Shown piece after piece: positions 1 to 11,444 of a stretch of 32,869 nt of DNA. The position numbers were made by a program, and so were the translations under genes. The stretch comes from Haplomitrium mnioides (Eukaryota; Marchantiophyta; Haplomitriopsida; Calobryales): assembly GCA_049999725.1 (NCBI GenBank), contig JBNGIS010017682.1, forward strand, positions 1 to 32,869, written 5' to 3'. The stretch's first letter is position 1; each line of letters begins with the position of its first letter. The notes beneath the pieces were generated by a model that was given only the letters and a program-made list of their open reading frames with translations, was not told the origin of the DNA and searched no databases.

Positions 1-189
1 AAAATTGACTTGTGCTCTATTATGCTTGCTGAAATGACCAAAAACAACTTAAAAAAACTCATGTACTTTTTTTATAAAAAAATTAACCTCATTTTTTATG
101 TTTTTTGATATGAAAAATCACAATTTTTCCCAAAAAAAAAAGTTCCTGTTCTGAGTAGCCTGTTACTGGTTCAAAGTAGCAGTTGTTTT
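1..189. other. AT-rich stretch with no recognisable gene
   Basis: This stretch has many A and T runs, including A10 near 135. It should be the part of element B after RNase H, read on the minus strand, because the RNase H similarity fades out between about 190 and 130. I see no integrase, polypurine tract or LTR end here. If B continues, its integrase and 3' LTR lie left of the window. Confidence 0.4.
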
Positions 190-402
190 TAATACACTTC
201 TCGTCACCCAAGTAGTGTTTCTATTGTTTGGTGGTAAGTATGATGGCCAATTCTTCTCGCTCCGTTGTATGGTAATTTTGCTCTGCTGCTTTCAGCTTCT
301 TTGAGAAGAAAGGCACAATATGCCATCCATCCTCTCATTCTTGGAGGAAAATTCCACCAACATCGACATCTAAGGCATCCACTACAATCTTGATATGCTT
401 AG
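190..402 (-). pseudogene. Element B RNase H fragment, downstream half
   Basis: Read on the minus strand from 402 downward, this encodes the start of a Ty3/gypsy RNase H domain, which degrades the RNA strand of the RNA/DNA hybrid in reverse transcription. Visible landmarks are a VVDALDVDVGG block (the usual pattern is V-x-D-A-S-D-x-x-x-G-G, with the first catalytic Asp), then HIVPFFSKKLKAAEQNY, then EREELAI with the second acidic residue, then KHYLGDEK. One in-frame stop replaces the Trp expected before KHYLG. The upstream half of the same gene lies at 11981-13034 on the far side of element A. The frame runs straight from one piece to the other once A and one copy of TTGGA are ignored. It is dead, both through the stop and through the insertion. 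Confidence 0.8.
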
Positions 403-407
403 TTGGA
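403..407. repeat. Target-site duplication of element A, left copy (TTGGA)
   Basis: TTGGA directly precedes the TGTTG end of the left LTR. The identical TTGGA follows the CA end of the right LTR at 11976. Five bases is the usual duplication length for Ty3/gypsy integrase. Confidence 0.85.
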
Positions 408-3400
408 TGTTGGAGCCCTCTTTGGAGTATTCCAAATCAAACTACGTTGATAATGTATCGAACCCACATGGAGTAAAGCAATTCTGTGTTGTCTTTATGA
501 TTTTCTGCCACTTTCAGTTTTAAAAGGCAAACTGAACCCGAAACCTCCCAAACCAGTCCTTTCTGGACCTGGTCTAGATTATTATTACCTTTACTTTCCT
601 ACTCAACTTCTACAACGACCAGCAGACCCTTGTCTGCTACTTGCTGTTAGCTACTACTTCTAGAATCTACTGCAACATTCTTAGAATAGCCAAATCAATC
701 TATTGTATGCAGCAACCAACAGGCTTTAAGTTTAGGAAAAAGGATGCCTTCACATTTAAATTAGCATATGAAATTTAAGCGCAACCTCCACTTTACCTAC
801 ACACTCTTTGTTGTTACACCCTCATAGATCAATCCACCAGACTATTCAAAAATCAAAAGAACGACAAAACCGGGATAAGGAAGCCACCTATATACTCCCT
901 TGGCATGCTCTTCACAATATTCGATTTGCTTTTCACTCTTGATCACTACATAGTTTGCTGATTCTTCATCCGCAATCACATTCCACTTATGATCTCATTA
1001 CATGTCCTCAAAAGCAACTGCCACCAACACTCAACAACAGGGGGCTCTTCAAAAGAAAAATAGAAACTTTATAGAATGAAGAGAATAAAAATAATACACA
1101 TGTGTTCATCCTCGAGGAAGTAAGGCTAGACTATTGGACTTATGCCTCCTCACAACTAACCCTGCCTAACAACTAAACCAACAACTAACTATGGTAATCT
1201 AACTACCTGCTAGTAAGAAAAACTAACTTCTACAACTACCACTAACACTAACCTATCTAATCATACATTTTTGACTATACTACCCTATCTAACATACTAT
1301 AGACAATTTATTTTTACCACTTGCTCCTGAATCACGCGCCTCCTCTGTTTCTTGAAATGGACCAGAGCTCTCTAGATCACCCATGTAAACTTCTTCTCTT
1401 CAGACCTCCTTTTCAGTCCAAGAACAGAGCTAATTCTAATTCCCCTTATCACTAGAACAAAAACTTTGAATAGTTCTTATGAAGAAAGTTAAACTTCCTC
1501 ACTAACTTACTAACTTCCTTCCAACGTCTTCAACGCACTTCAACTCAAGACCGAATTGGCGTCATGTCACTCCTTCGATCGCTTGATTCTTCCATTCCTC
1601 ACCTCACTTGATATAGGAACTGTTCACACTTCCCCTAACACTAGCATTTCATCCTCTTGTTATAAGAATGCAGATTAACTCCCTTAAGAAAACTCTTTCT
1701 ATAAGAACGATGCATGCACTGATGCAATGTGCTCATTTAAATCAAAACTCCTTCGTTGCAGAGCTCGATTGTGCGAGGGTCTCCTTTCTTTCAACTTAGT
1801 TCCTTCACATTCTTCATCGCAAGACAACCTACATCGGAAATCAATCTTTTGACAGAGAAACTCATCCTCCACAGTCAATCGATGGTCACCCAAATAATGC
1901 CGCACAGGGATCTTCCTCCGTAGAACCCCTCTTTCCATTCAAATGTTCTGAAAGATCGACTCGAACTTTCAAAAATGCCCGATTTGAACTTTCTAATTTT
2001 TCCATCGCTCCGTATCTCTGACGGATCATCCCTTCGTTGAATTCCTTCACAGTCTTCCACATCATATCCCTCTTAGGTGGTCTCCCCACTTTGTCAGTAC
2101 CAACGAAACCATTTTAACTGGACTCTCCACCACCAAAGCTCAATTAGATCCATGTTAGCTAGACCGCCCCACTACGGATGTTCAAACAGAACCCTTTAAA
2201 CCGGGTTCTCCACTACATAAGCTCAATTGGATCCATGTTAACTGGACCTCCCCACTACAGATGTTCAAATGCATCCATTTAAACATGGCTCTCCACTACG
2301 TAAGCTCAATCGGATCCATGTTAACCGGACCCCCCCACTTAATAAGGTTTAGTTCTGATCCGATCTTTGTAAATAAAGACACTCGATATAGGAACTACTC
2401 ACACCCGACAGACTCGTCGTAACAGAGGAGCTATGGAACAACAAACCATTTAGATTCTTCAGATTCTTTGGATTCTTCAAATTCTTAGCAATCAAATCCT
2501 TCTATGCAATCTTTCTGATTCGTTCCCACACACATATATCGTTGCCAAGTCGTCACTCCTTTATTGCTACTGCAATTCCATTACAACTCCCCCTTCATCG
2601 ATCAATTCCTCTTTTTGATGAACTCCCCAGCTCAACGACTCCTGCACTGATTTTTGCTTCATAGGGCTTTTCTTGCTCTTAGCCGAACGATCCACCACCG
2701 ATTCCCTTCCCCGCAAAGGTCGATTTCCTCCTCAACACAACTTCACTTCCTTTGTAAAGGAGAATTCTCGCAAGTGAACTTGTTTATCACTCTAGACGTT
2801 TGATGAATAATATTCATCGGAAAACTTCCGCCAACATGTATCTTCGTCGCAAAGACATTCAAAGATCTCCGCACAGCAACCATGTTCACCCGAAAGTCTC
2901 CATCGCCTCTGGCTGATCCCTTCTGGGTCCAATGCCGAATCTAATCCTGCTAACAATTGAGCTGATCACAAACACAAGTAAGAACCAATTCTTCACCATC
3001 AATTCCTCTATGAAATCATCAGACATTCATCAGATTTATGGAACTAATCGGATCAATTCCTTGCTTCCGCCTCGTAGCACTCCCAAACTCATTGAACGAC
3101 GACTCCCTATTTATCCCATAAGCAATCTCCTACAGACCTGCATCTATATATGAGGTATTCACTCTCTTCTTCTTTTGAGAGGCATCCCCTTATGGAGAAT
3201 AAGGCCACCACATCTTCCATCTGCCTCTAGACGGATCTAGTTTAGGGCATAGGGCAAACTGTCCTTCAACTCCACAAATTAGATACTAGTGACTAGTTTA
3301 GAGTAGCTTAGAGGCCAGCCGACGTTCAACACTTAGGATAGTTTTAGCATTGTTTTCCTTTTTATTTATTTTACTTTTAATAATTCAAGTAGCTTCCTTT

Positions 3401-3585
3401 GACTACTCTTCTATAGCCTAATATCCTATTTTATTAAAAATAAATAAACAAAATTCACTATCAAACTACAAAATTTCTTACCTAAACTTGTCCTTGTCAC
3501 TTCCCCTGCAACAGGACAAAGTCATCACAACAACCAAACAAAACAAAAAAAACATAACAATCATCCTAACAGGATTGGATTTCTC
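408..3585 (-). repeat. Element A 3' LTR, truncated at its start
   Basis: This matches 8687-11878 along its whole length, starting on the plus strand with TGTTGGAGCCCTC (right copy TGTTGCAACCCTC). The match stops after GGATTTCTC at 3585, where the right copy goes on for 97 more bases to its CA end. On the minus strand the LTR has therefore lost its first ~97 bp. The short ORFs within it are present in both LTRs only because the LTRs are copies of each other; none resembles a known protein. Confidence 0.88.
2123..2370 (-). repeat. 83-bp tandem repeat in LTR A, left copy
   Basis: Three units of 82-83 bp start at 2123, 2206 and 2288. Each has the landmarks CTCTCCACTACGTAAGCTC, GGATCCATGTTAACCGGAC, CCCACTACGGATGTTC and ACCCTTTAAACCGGG. 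The third unit breaks off after a C7 run and passes into ACTTAATAAGG. Confidence 0.8.
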
Positions 3586-3995
3586 AGACCCGCATTACTA
3601 TGGGTCTTACATGGATGTACATCTACCTCAAATTCGAATTCCTGTAGTAACAACATCCATCTTGCCAATCGCCGTGACAAATCTGGTTTATTAGCCAAAT
3701 ATTTTAACGAATTATGGTCTACATGAAACACAAAAGGATATCCTAATAAATAATGACAAAATTTTATGGCTCAATAGACCAGCCCTAACGCTTCTCTCAG
3801 TAATCGAATAGTTCTTCTCTGTTGAGGATAACTTTTGGCTAGCATAATAAATGGCATGATCCTTCGAACCAGAATCTTTCTGACTTAACACACTTCCCAT
3901 CGCATGGGCTAAAACATCCACATACACATGGAACTTCTTGCTCCAGTCTGGAGGTCGCAAGATAGGAGTTGTAATAAGCTTCTCCTTAAGCCTCT
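3586..3995 (-). pseudogene. Element A RNase H domain
   Basis: Downstream of RT on the minus strand comes the RNase H domain of the gypsy polyprotein. Its first part reads KKFHVYVDVLAHAMGSVLSQ, keeping the first catalytic Asp but with the usual D-A-S changed, then HAIYYASQKLSSTEKNYSITE. Near 3770 the frame shifts. The continuation in the other frame is recognisable as HYLLGYPFVFHVDHNSLKYL, then LARWMLLLQEFEFEV and KTHSNAG, the normal end of gypsy RNase H, which contains the DH pair. Immediately after this, at 3585/3586, the sequence becomes LTR. No integrase zinc finger or DDE core follows, so the deletion break lies right at the RNase H-integrase boundary. Confidence 0.85.
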
Positions 3996-5013
3996 CAAAT
4001 GATTTCTGACACTCTGGTCCCCACTGGAACAACTGATCCTTTTTCAACAAATCTGTTAGAGGAGCAGCAATCCATGCATACTCTTCAATAAACCTTCTGT
4101 AATACCTTGTCGCTCCTAAGAACTCTCTAACCATTGTCACATTAGTAGGCACAGGAATAGACTGAATGACTTTAACCTTATCAACGTCAACTTCTATCCC
4201 TCGCTGCGATACTCTATGTCCTAGTAAAATTCCTTCCTTCATGGCCAGGAAACACTTCTCAGGATGAAGACCTAACCTACCCCATCTACACTGCTCAAAA
4301 GTCTTCCTCAAATGTTCAGGGTGGTCCTCCCTCTTACCATATACACAAAAATTGTCTAGAAAAATCTCTATAAACTCCCTCAAATAAGGTTTGAAAATAT
4401 TTGTCATAGCCCGCTGAAATGTAGCAGGTGCATTACAAAGTCCAAATGGCATGACGTTATATGCAAAAGTGCCCCAATTTGTCGTAAAGGTTGTTTTCTC
4501 TCGGTCTGAAGGATGGATGCTAATTTCGTTATATCTTGAAAACCCATCTAAGAAAGAATAACATTCATTTTCTGCAACCTGATCTAAGATAGTATCGTTG
4601 AAAGGAAGTGGATAAAAATCCTTCTTGGTTGCTGAATTCAACCGTCAAAAATCCTGACAGACTCGAATCTTTCGGTTCTTTTTTATAACAATTACTATAG
4701 GTGACACCCACTCGCTATAAGAGACTGGATAAATAAAATTTACCCTTAATAGCTTTTCCAGCTCCTCTTTAACCAACAACGAATACTTTGGGTTAAGGCG
4801 ATACTACCTTTGTCTTACTGGGATGGCATCCTCCTTAAGATAGATTCGATGGTCACACAATTCTAGAGGCACCCCTTTCCGGTCTTCATAAGACCATGCA
4901 AATACGTCCAGATGATCTTGCAATAATTTCTCGTATTCACACAGTTCTGATTCTGACAAATCTCTAGATATCAATAATTCTCTTTTGTCGATATCAGTTC
5001 CCCCAATCTTCAA
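3996..5013 (-). pseudogene. Element A reverse transcriptase
   Basis: This is the reverse transcriptase of element A. It begins with a connector containing LDVFAWSYEDRKGVPLELCDH and KEDAIPVRQR, followed after stops near 4800 and 4640 by ATKKDFYPLPF, YSFLDGFSRYNEISIHPSD, KTTFTTNWGTFAYNVMPFG, LCNAPATFQRAM and the catalytic box FLDNFCVYG. Family members normally have F/Y-[VIL]-D-D in that box. Here the second Asp is Asn, a single G-to-A change at a metal-binding residue, which would inactivate the enzyme. The segment between the two blocks (about 4640-4800) still encodes recognisable RT but with stops. After the box come HPEKC, LLGHRVS and the RRFIEEYAWIAAPLTDLL connection. The wording differs clearly from B, C and D, so this is a separate gypsy branch. 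Confidence 0.9.
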
Positions 5014-5394
5014 GGGTACATACTACTGAGCACTTACAATCTTCTCAGGTTTCAACTTCTCTAGGAGGACTTCAGGATCTTTCTCGAGAGGAAAAGGAAA
5101 TAGAGCCATCATATCAACAACTTGATGCTCAGGCTCACTCTGACTCCAATCTATGAACTCTTCATCCGTCACCCCTTCAACAGATCCACTTCTCGCATGA
5201 CCTTCCGCACAAAAATCTTCTTCTAACCTTAACAAAGATGTAATTATCTTATTCTGATTTTTGTCTCAGTTGTTAGTTCACTCTGAACCTCTTGGTTATA
5301 TTCAATCTCTGAACTTTCAGACCTAGCCGAGAAATCAGAAGTATAGTCAGTCAAAGACTGGGTTTCTCCTTGGTATGCTGGTTGGATCCAGAGA
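5014..5394 (-). pseudogene. Element A protease-RT linker
   Basis: This continues the polyprotein between protease and RT on the minus strand. Acidic, low-complexity segments are readable (EEFIDWSQSEPEHQVVDMMA, FPLEKDPEVLLEKLKPEKIV), with breaks at about 5015 and 5240. I recognise no catalytic motif. The position and acidic character fit the variable linker ahead of RT in plant gypsy polyproteins. Confidence 0.55.
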
Positions 5395-5800
5395 AGTACC
5401 ACCCTAGGCTTCCTGTCGAATCGAACCTCTTTTCACCCCCAATCTTCTATCACTCTTGCTTGGTACAGCCAGGGCTGTCCCAATAATACCATGTATATCA
5501 ATCTGGATTTCGGATCAATCACAGTATAATCTAGTACAAAAGCTTTTCCCCCAATTATCGTATTAGTACCAGTTAACACACCATCTGGTATCAACCTCCT
5601 TTGGTCTGCCAACTGCAGAACCTCTGGAGTCTTTTCTAAATTAGTAAAACCTAAAGCCTATGCAATTTCTAACACCATAATGTTTTTGCCAGAACCTCCA
5701 TCCATTGGCACGTCTTTCAAATAAAAACCATTAATCAAAATTTCAATCTTTGGAGGTCCATACTCAGGAAGAAAATTTGATTTCAAAAGAGAATAAGGTA
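5395..5800 (-). pseudogene. Element A aspartic protease
   Basis: This is the retroviral-type protease that cuts the gag-pol polyprotein. On the minus strand it starts near GPPKIEILINGFYLKDVP, followed by MDGGSGKNIMVLEIA. The DGGSG loop (5687-5703) stands where the D-[ST]-G active site is expected. I recall DGGSG-type loops in some plant gypsy elements, but I cannot tell whether the missing Thr/Ser is normal or a lesion here. After an in-frame stop near 5657 the fold continues: LADQRRLIPDGVLTG, then IIGGKAFVLDYTVIDP, then YMVLLGQPWLYQARVIEDWG. The last block matches the usual LLGRPWL segment, the second conserved part of these proteases. Confidence 0.78.
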
Positions 5801-8360
5801 CCTCTGTACCAATGTTCATCAATTCACAAAAGGTGTGTACAGGAGGTAGAGAATATCTCCTCCTTCTAGTAGATGACAACCCTGGCAAATGTTTTCTTTG
5901 TGGAGGTGATAATTCAAGAACTTGCTCAACTGTGATGTTAGCCATTCTACCCCTGAGGTCTTGGGCTATATCATACCTCCTTTCTTTCTCATCTACCTTT
6001 ACCGCTGAAAAGTTGCCAGGCAATGCCAGTTTACCTTCTTCTGTCTTCAGACCAGGAGCAAAGTGCACTCTTCGCTCTTCCTCCTGTTCTTCAAGGGCTA
6101 CCTTAGCTTTAGTCTGTCTTTGGGCTTTATCAATCTGTTCTTGCAAGTCTTGTTGAACTTCTCCCCTAATATATTTGACGACACTGTAATACTTAGGATC
6201 ATATCGATCATAATCAGGATCCTTAACATCAAACTGTGTATGTGTATCTTGCTGAATTTTATCCTTCTTACCCTTCAGCATGTCCTTTTCTTTCTTGAGA
6301 TTTTGCTGGGCCCTGGTGTGTACTTTGTAGCACTCGACATCGTCCGCATCAGTTTCCACTAATCTCAACTGCTCTTCTGGTGGGGCAGCATTGGTTTCCA
6401 CATATTTTACTAACATCTTAGTGGTTGGTGGTTCTGGACATTCTGCTTTAGTATGGCCACTCTTTCTACAATTGACACATAGAGGCAGATACCCTAGCTG
6501 CTTCCTAGGATTCGGACATGCATTAGTGAAATGTTCTAAGCTTCCACAGTTATAATAGCATGTGAACCTCATGCCCCTTCTCTGGGCTGTAATTCCTTGT
6601 CCCATCGGAACACCACTCATTGGTTGGCCTATTGGATAAGGATTAGGTTGACCCTGGTTTTGAACCCCAAGTGCTATCATTGGGTAAGGAAATACCAGTT
6701 GAGAGAATGGATACATACTCTCCATTGGTCGGCCCCTACCTTGCTGTAAGGTATAACAAGACTAGCTAGGATCCCACATTGCATACTCCTCTTGCTCGTC
6801 TTCAACCCAATACCCTCTTGTACTGACGAATCTAACACTGGCTGGATACCAACACTCTGGTTCTATATGCCCTTGCTTTTTACATCAAGTACACCATATG
6901 TTAGCACCTTGCTTAGGAATCAGTCTCCTTTTGGCATGCTTAGCAGCTTGTCTAACTGCCAACCTCTCCATCTCCCTGGTAAGCTGGTCCACTGCCTGCT
7001 TCTCCAGACGAGTATTTGATTTCTTCTTTGAAGTTTTTTTCTTCTCTCACTCAGATTCAGAGGAAGTAACGGATTCTGTCATGGATTCCTCACTGGATTC
7101 AGAGTCTGAAGAACTAGAAGAAGTTTCCCTCTTCTTTCCTTTCTTCTTGCCCTTGGACTTCTTATCTCTCTTTCTCCTTCTTCTGCTCTAACTAGAATCA
7201 GATGACTCAAAAGATGAGGAAGAACCTTTTTCCACCAGCTGGGCTATCTCATATACTTCTGTTGCAACTACTGTTGGAGCTAGTGTAGCTGCTCCCATCT
7301 GACGTACATAACAACTTTCCTTCTTACTCAATCCTCTTAGGTACCATTCTAGTTCAACCAGGGGACTACTAGGCATAGCCAGCTTTTGCTGCATCAACTT
7401 AAAATGCTGGGTATATCGTCTCACAGATTCCCTCTTTCTCTTTTTAATCTTCGACAACTTCGTGAGCAATCTAGTAGAGTATGCTGCTCCCCTGAATTCA
7501 ATTACTAAGGCATCTCTAAAAGCAATCCAAGTTGGGTATATTATAGTTAAACTGGTATACTAGTCCTGCGTTTTCCCTCCAAGTAACGCTTTGATCATTC
7601 TCAAGCGGTCAAAATCGTTATCTTCATTATTAGCTTGACTGATACTCTCAAATTGTTTCACCTATGCATCTACATCCTCCCCTCTTTTTCCTTTGAATAC
7701 TTTGTATTTCATTCTGGTCTTACCTAACGAACTTCCAACTGCTTGTCTTGGTCTTGACATCTTAACACTACTAGTCACTGGTTGAAAATAGGAAAATTGA
7801 GAATGAGTAGGTGTCAATGATATATGTGAAGTTACAAGACTGTTGCTAACACTAGAACTAATATTTTCTACTAGAAAATTATCTACTAGATTTGAACTAG
7901 GTATTTCTAAACTAGCTATAGGGTTTGGTAATAACCTTGACAGAGAAAATTCAGTACTAGTAGGATTACTAGAATATCTCTTGAACAAATTTGTCCTACC
8001 AACTGAAGCTAACTGGTCTTCTACTACTGCGGGTCCTGCAAATACTAAACCTACAGCTTGTAAAAATAAAGGTCTAGTTGAGGAACTAGTTTCACCTACC
8101 TCTCTATTTCTATGGATATTGGAAGTGTACGGAGGTGTCCCAGTTTTGAGCTCTTGAACTGGACTACTGAAAGGGACACTCCTTTCTTCACTCCCAATTT
8201 GTCTTACCAAACGATTCTCTAACAGTTGTCTAGACTCTCTACGAGCTTTCCAATACTAGAGATTAGCTGCAGCTTGCTTTAGCAACCTCTCCTCTCTTGC
8301 TTGGTTTTGATCTTCCCTCACGCTATTCTCATCAGGGTCTGATTCCGTGGACTGCCACAT
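5801..8360 (-). pseudogene. Element A gag with zinc knuckles
   Basis: This is the capsid and nucleocapsid polyprotein, which packages the element RNA. I take the ATG at 8358-8360, which opens MWQSTESDPDENSVRE. A stop interrupts after about 40 codons, and the frame then continues to KYKVFKGKRGEDVDA near 7662. The retrotransposon-gag core is at 7188-7469: KKRKRESVRRYTQHFKLM and LEWYLRGLSKKESCYVRQ, ending in a Ser-rich SSSSSFESSDSS tail. Downstream at 6450-6600 are two zinc knuckles: a first with one residue too many between its first two Cys (CYYNCGSLEHFTNAC), and a canonical C-x2-C-x4-H-x4-C (CVNCRKSGHTKAEC). A charged Lys/Glu/Gln-rich spacer leads into the protease. Several stops break the frame. 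The leader between 8361 and the primer site has no ORF I recognise. Confidence 0.82.
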
Positions 8361-8663
8361 GACCTCTCTAAACCATTATTGTCATGACTCTCACATGGGA
8401 TATACATTGAAAACCAAGGCTATCAAATAAACAACTAGGTTACAGATCCTTAGGTACAGTCTGGCTTTTCTATATTTCAAATTCCTTGGCCCAGGAACCC
8501 TAGAGCCAGCACTCTCATGCTCCAATACTCTAGTCTATTACTATGATTCCTACCCTGCAACAAGTTCAGGACCTCTTCTATCTTCAAATTCAAAAGGACT
8601 CTCCCTTGGTCCTTTCTCTTCTCACAAGTGATCTACAAAGACAATTACAGAAACTAATATTAC

Positions 8664-8681
8664 TCCCCAACAATGGCGCCA
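8664..8681 (-). other. Element A primer-binding site (tRNA-Asp type)
   Basis: On the minus strand, six bases inside the 5' LTR, the sequence is TGGCGCCATTGTTGGGGA. The complement of the plant tRNA-Asp(GUC) 3' end, from memory, is TGGCGCCGTTGCCGGGGA. The two differ at three positions, all transitions. This primer type is typical of Athila/Tat-branch gypsy elements. Confidence 0.85.
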
Positions 8682-10395
8682 AGAAGTGTTGCAACCCTCT
8701 TTGGAGTATTCCAAATCAAACTATGTTGATAATGTATCGAATCCATAGGGAGTAAAGCATTTCTGTGTTGTCTTTATGATTTTCTGCCACTTTCAGTTTT
8801 TAAGGCAAACTGAACCCAAAACCTCCTAGACTAGTCCTTCTTGGACCTGGTCCAAATTACTATTACCTTTCCTTTCCTACTCAACTTCTACAACAACCAG
8901 CAGACCCTTGTCTGCTACTCGCTGTTAGCTACTACTTCTAGAATCTACTACAACATTCTTAGAATAGCCAAATTAATCTATTGTATGCAGCAACCAACAG
9001 GCTTTAAGTTTAGGAAAAAGGATGCCTTCACACTTAAATTAGCATATGAAATTTAAGTGCAGCCTCCACTTTACCTACACACTCTTTGTTGTTACACCCT
9101 CATATATCAATCCACCAGACTATTCAGAAATCAAAAGAACAACGGAACCGGGATCAGAAAGCCACCCATGTACTCCCTTGGCATGCCCTTCACAGTATTC
9201 GATTTGCTTTTCACTCTTGATCACTACACAGTTTGCTGATTCTTCATCTGCAATCACATTCCACTTCTGATCTCATTACATGTCCTCAAATGCAACTGCC
9301 ACCAATACTCAACAACAGGGGGCTCTTCAAAAGAAAAATAGAAACTTTATAGAATGAAGAGAATAATAATCATACACATGTGTTCATCCCCGAGGAAGTA
9401 AGGCTAGACTACAGGACTTATACCTCCTCGCAACTAACCCTGCCTAACAACTAAGCCAACAACTAACTATGGTAATCTAACTACCTGCTAGTAAGAAAAA
9501 CTAACTTCTACAACTACCACTAACACTAACCTATCTAATCACACATTTCTGGCTACCCTATCTAACATACTATAGACAATCTATTTTTACCACTTGCTCC
9601 TGAATCATGCGCCTCCTTTGTTTCTTGAAATGGACCAGAGCTCTCTAGATCACCTCTGTAAACTTCTTCTCTTCAGACCTCCTTTTCAGTCCAAGAATAG
9701 AGCTAATTCTAATTCCCGTTATCACTAGAACAAAAACTCTGAATAGTTCTTATGAAGAAAGTTAAACTTCCTCACTAACTTACTAACTTCCTTCCAACGT
9801 CTTCAACGCACTTCAACTCAGGACCGAATCGGCGTCATGTCACTCCTTCGATCGTTTGATTCTTCCATTCCATACCTCACTTGATATAGGAACTGTTCAC
9901 ACTTCCCCTCACACTAGCATTTCATCCTCTTGTTATAAGAACGCAGAATAACTCCCTTAAGAAAACGATTTCTATAAGAATGATGCATACACTAATGCAA
10001 TGTGCTCATTCGAATCAAAACTTCTTTGTTGCAGAGCCCGATTGTGCGAGGGTCTCCTTTCTTTCAACTTAGTTCCTTCACATTCTTCATCGCAAGACAA
10101 CTTACACCGGAAATCAATCTTTTGATAGAGAAACTCATCCTCCACAGCCAATCGATGGTCACCCAAAGAATGCCGCACATGGATCTTCCTCCGTAGAACC
10201 CTTCTTTCCATTCAAATGTTCTGAAAGATCGATTCGAACTTTCAAAAATGCCCGATTCAAACTTTCTAATTTTCCCATCGCTTTGTATCTCTGACAGATC
10301 ATCCCTTCGTCGAATTCCTTCACGATCTTTCACATCAGATCCCTCTTAGATGGTCTCCCCACTTTGTAAGTACCAACGGAACCATTTTAACTGGA

Positions 10396-10602
10396 CTCTC
10401 CACCACGTAAGCTCAATCAGATCCATGTAAGCTAGACTGTCCCACTACGGATGTTCAAACAAAACCCTTTAAACTATGCTCTCCACTACGTAAGCTCGAT
10501 CAAATCCATGTTAATTGGATCCCCCCACTACGGATGTTCAAACAGAACCCTTTAAATTGGGCTCTCCACTACGTAAGCTCAATCAGCTCCATGTTAACCG
10601 GA
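10396..10602 (-). repeat. 83-bp tandem repeat in LTR A, right copy
   Basis: Three units start at 10396, 10479 and 10562, exactly 83 bp apart. They match the units at 2123-2370. The third is cut short by the C22 run, at the same place where the left copy has C7. Confidence 0.8.
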
Positions 10603-10624
10603 CCCCCCCCCCCCCCCCCCCCCC
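10603..10624. repeat. C22 homopolymer run
   Basis: Twenty-two consecutive C residues follow ATGTTAACCGGA. The matching place in the left LTR (near 2330) has seven, so the length changed after insertion or is an assembly/sequencing artefact. Confidence 0.9.
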
Positions 10625-11430
10625 TACTTAGTAAGGTTTAGTTCTGATCCAATCTTCGTAAATATAGACGCTCGATATAAGAACTACTCAGACCCGATGG
10701 ACTCATCGTAATAGAGCAGCCGCGGAACAACGGACCCTTTAGATTCTTTGGATTCTTTGGATTCTTTGGATTCTTGGCAATCAAATCCTTCTCTGCAATC
10801 TTTTTGATTCGTTCCCACACACAGATACCATTGCCAAGTTGTCACTCCTTTATTGCTACTATAATTCGATTACAATTCCCCCTTCATCGATCAATTCCTC
10901 TTTTTTATGAACTCCCTAGCTCAACGACTCCTGCACTGATTTTTGCTTCATAGGGCCCTTCTTGCTCTTAGCCGAATGATCCACCACCAATTCCCTTCCC
11001 TGCAAAGGTCTATTTCCTCCTCAATACAACTTCGCTTCCTTCGCAAAAGAGAATTCTCGCAGGTGAACTTGTTCATCACTCCAGATGTTTGATGAGTAAT
11101 ATTCATCGGAAAACTTCCTCCAACATGTATCTTCATCGCAAAGACATTCAAAGATCTCCGCACAGTAAACATGTTCACCCGAAAGTCTCCATTGCCTCTG
11201 GCTGATCCCTTCTGGGTCAAATGCCGAATCTAATCCTGTTAACAATTGAGCTGATCACAAACACAAGTAAGAACCAATTCCTCACCATCAATTCCTCTAT
11301 GAAATCATCAGACATTCATAAGATTTATGGAACCAATCGGATCGATTCCTTGCTTCCGCCTCGTAGCACTTCCAAACTCATTGAACGACGACTCCATATT
11401 TATCCCATAAGCAGTCTCCTATAGACCTGC

Positions 11431-11444
11431 ATCTATATATAAGG
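11431..11444 (-). promoter_or_regulatory. Possible TATA box of LTR A
   Basis: The minus strand reads CCTTATATATAGAT, a good plant TATA box, about 530 bp inside the start of the LTR. The left LTR has the same site near 3142 with one change (CCTCATATATAGAT). The core is nearly palindromic, so its direction cannot be read from sequence alone. No transcription start can be proved. Confidence 0.35.

Noticed and set aside
1699-2089. Overlapping minus-strand ORFs of 61-79 codons in LTR A, also found at 9972-10333
   Set aside because: They are present twice only because the LTRs are copies. Frames overlap, differ by frame-breaking changes between copies and have no recognisable motif.
2932-3153. Plus-strand ORF in LTR A, repeated at 11221-11424
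   Set aside because: It lies on the strand opposite to the element, is LTR-duplicated, and its length differs between copies (the second ends early).
3581-3590. First idea that LTR A ends at TTCTCA (3586) and TTCTCCA (11880)
   Set aside because: These ends give no matching flank duplication. The CA at 11975 followed by TTGGA matches the left flank exactly and lets the B frame continue.
5812-7191. Several plus-strand ORFs of 75-114 codons
   Set aside because: They are antisense to the clear gag and protease frame of element A.
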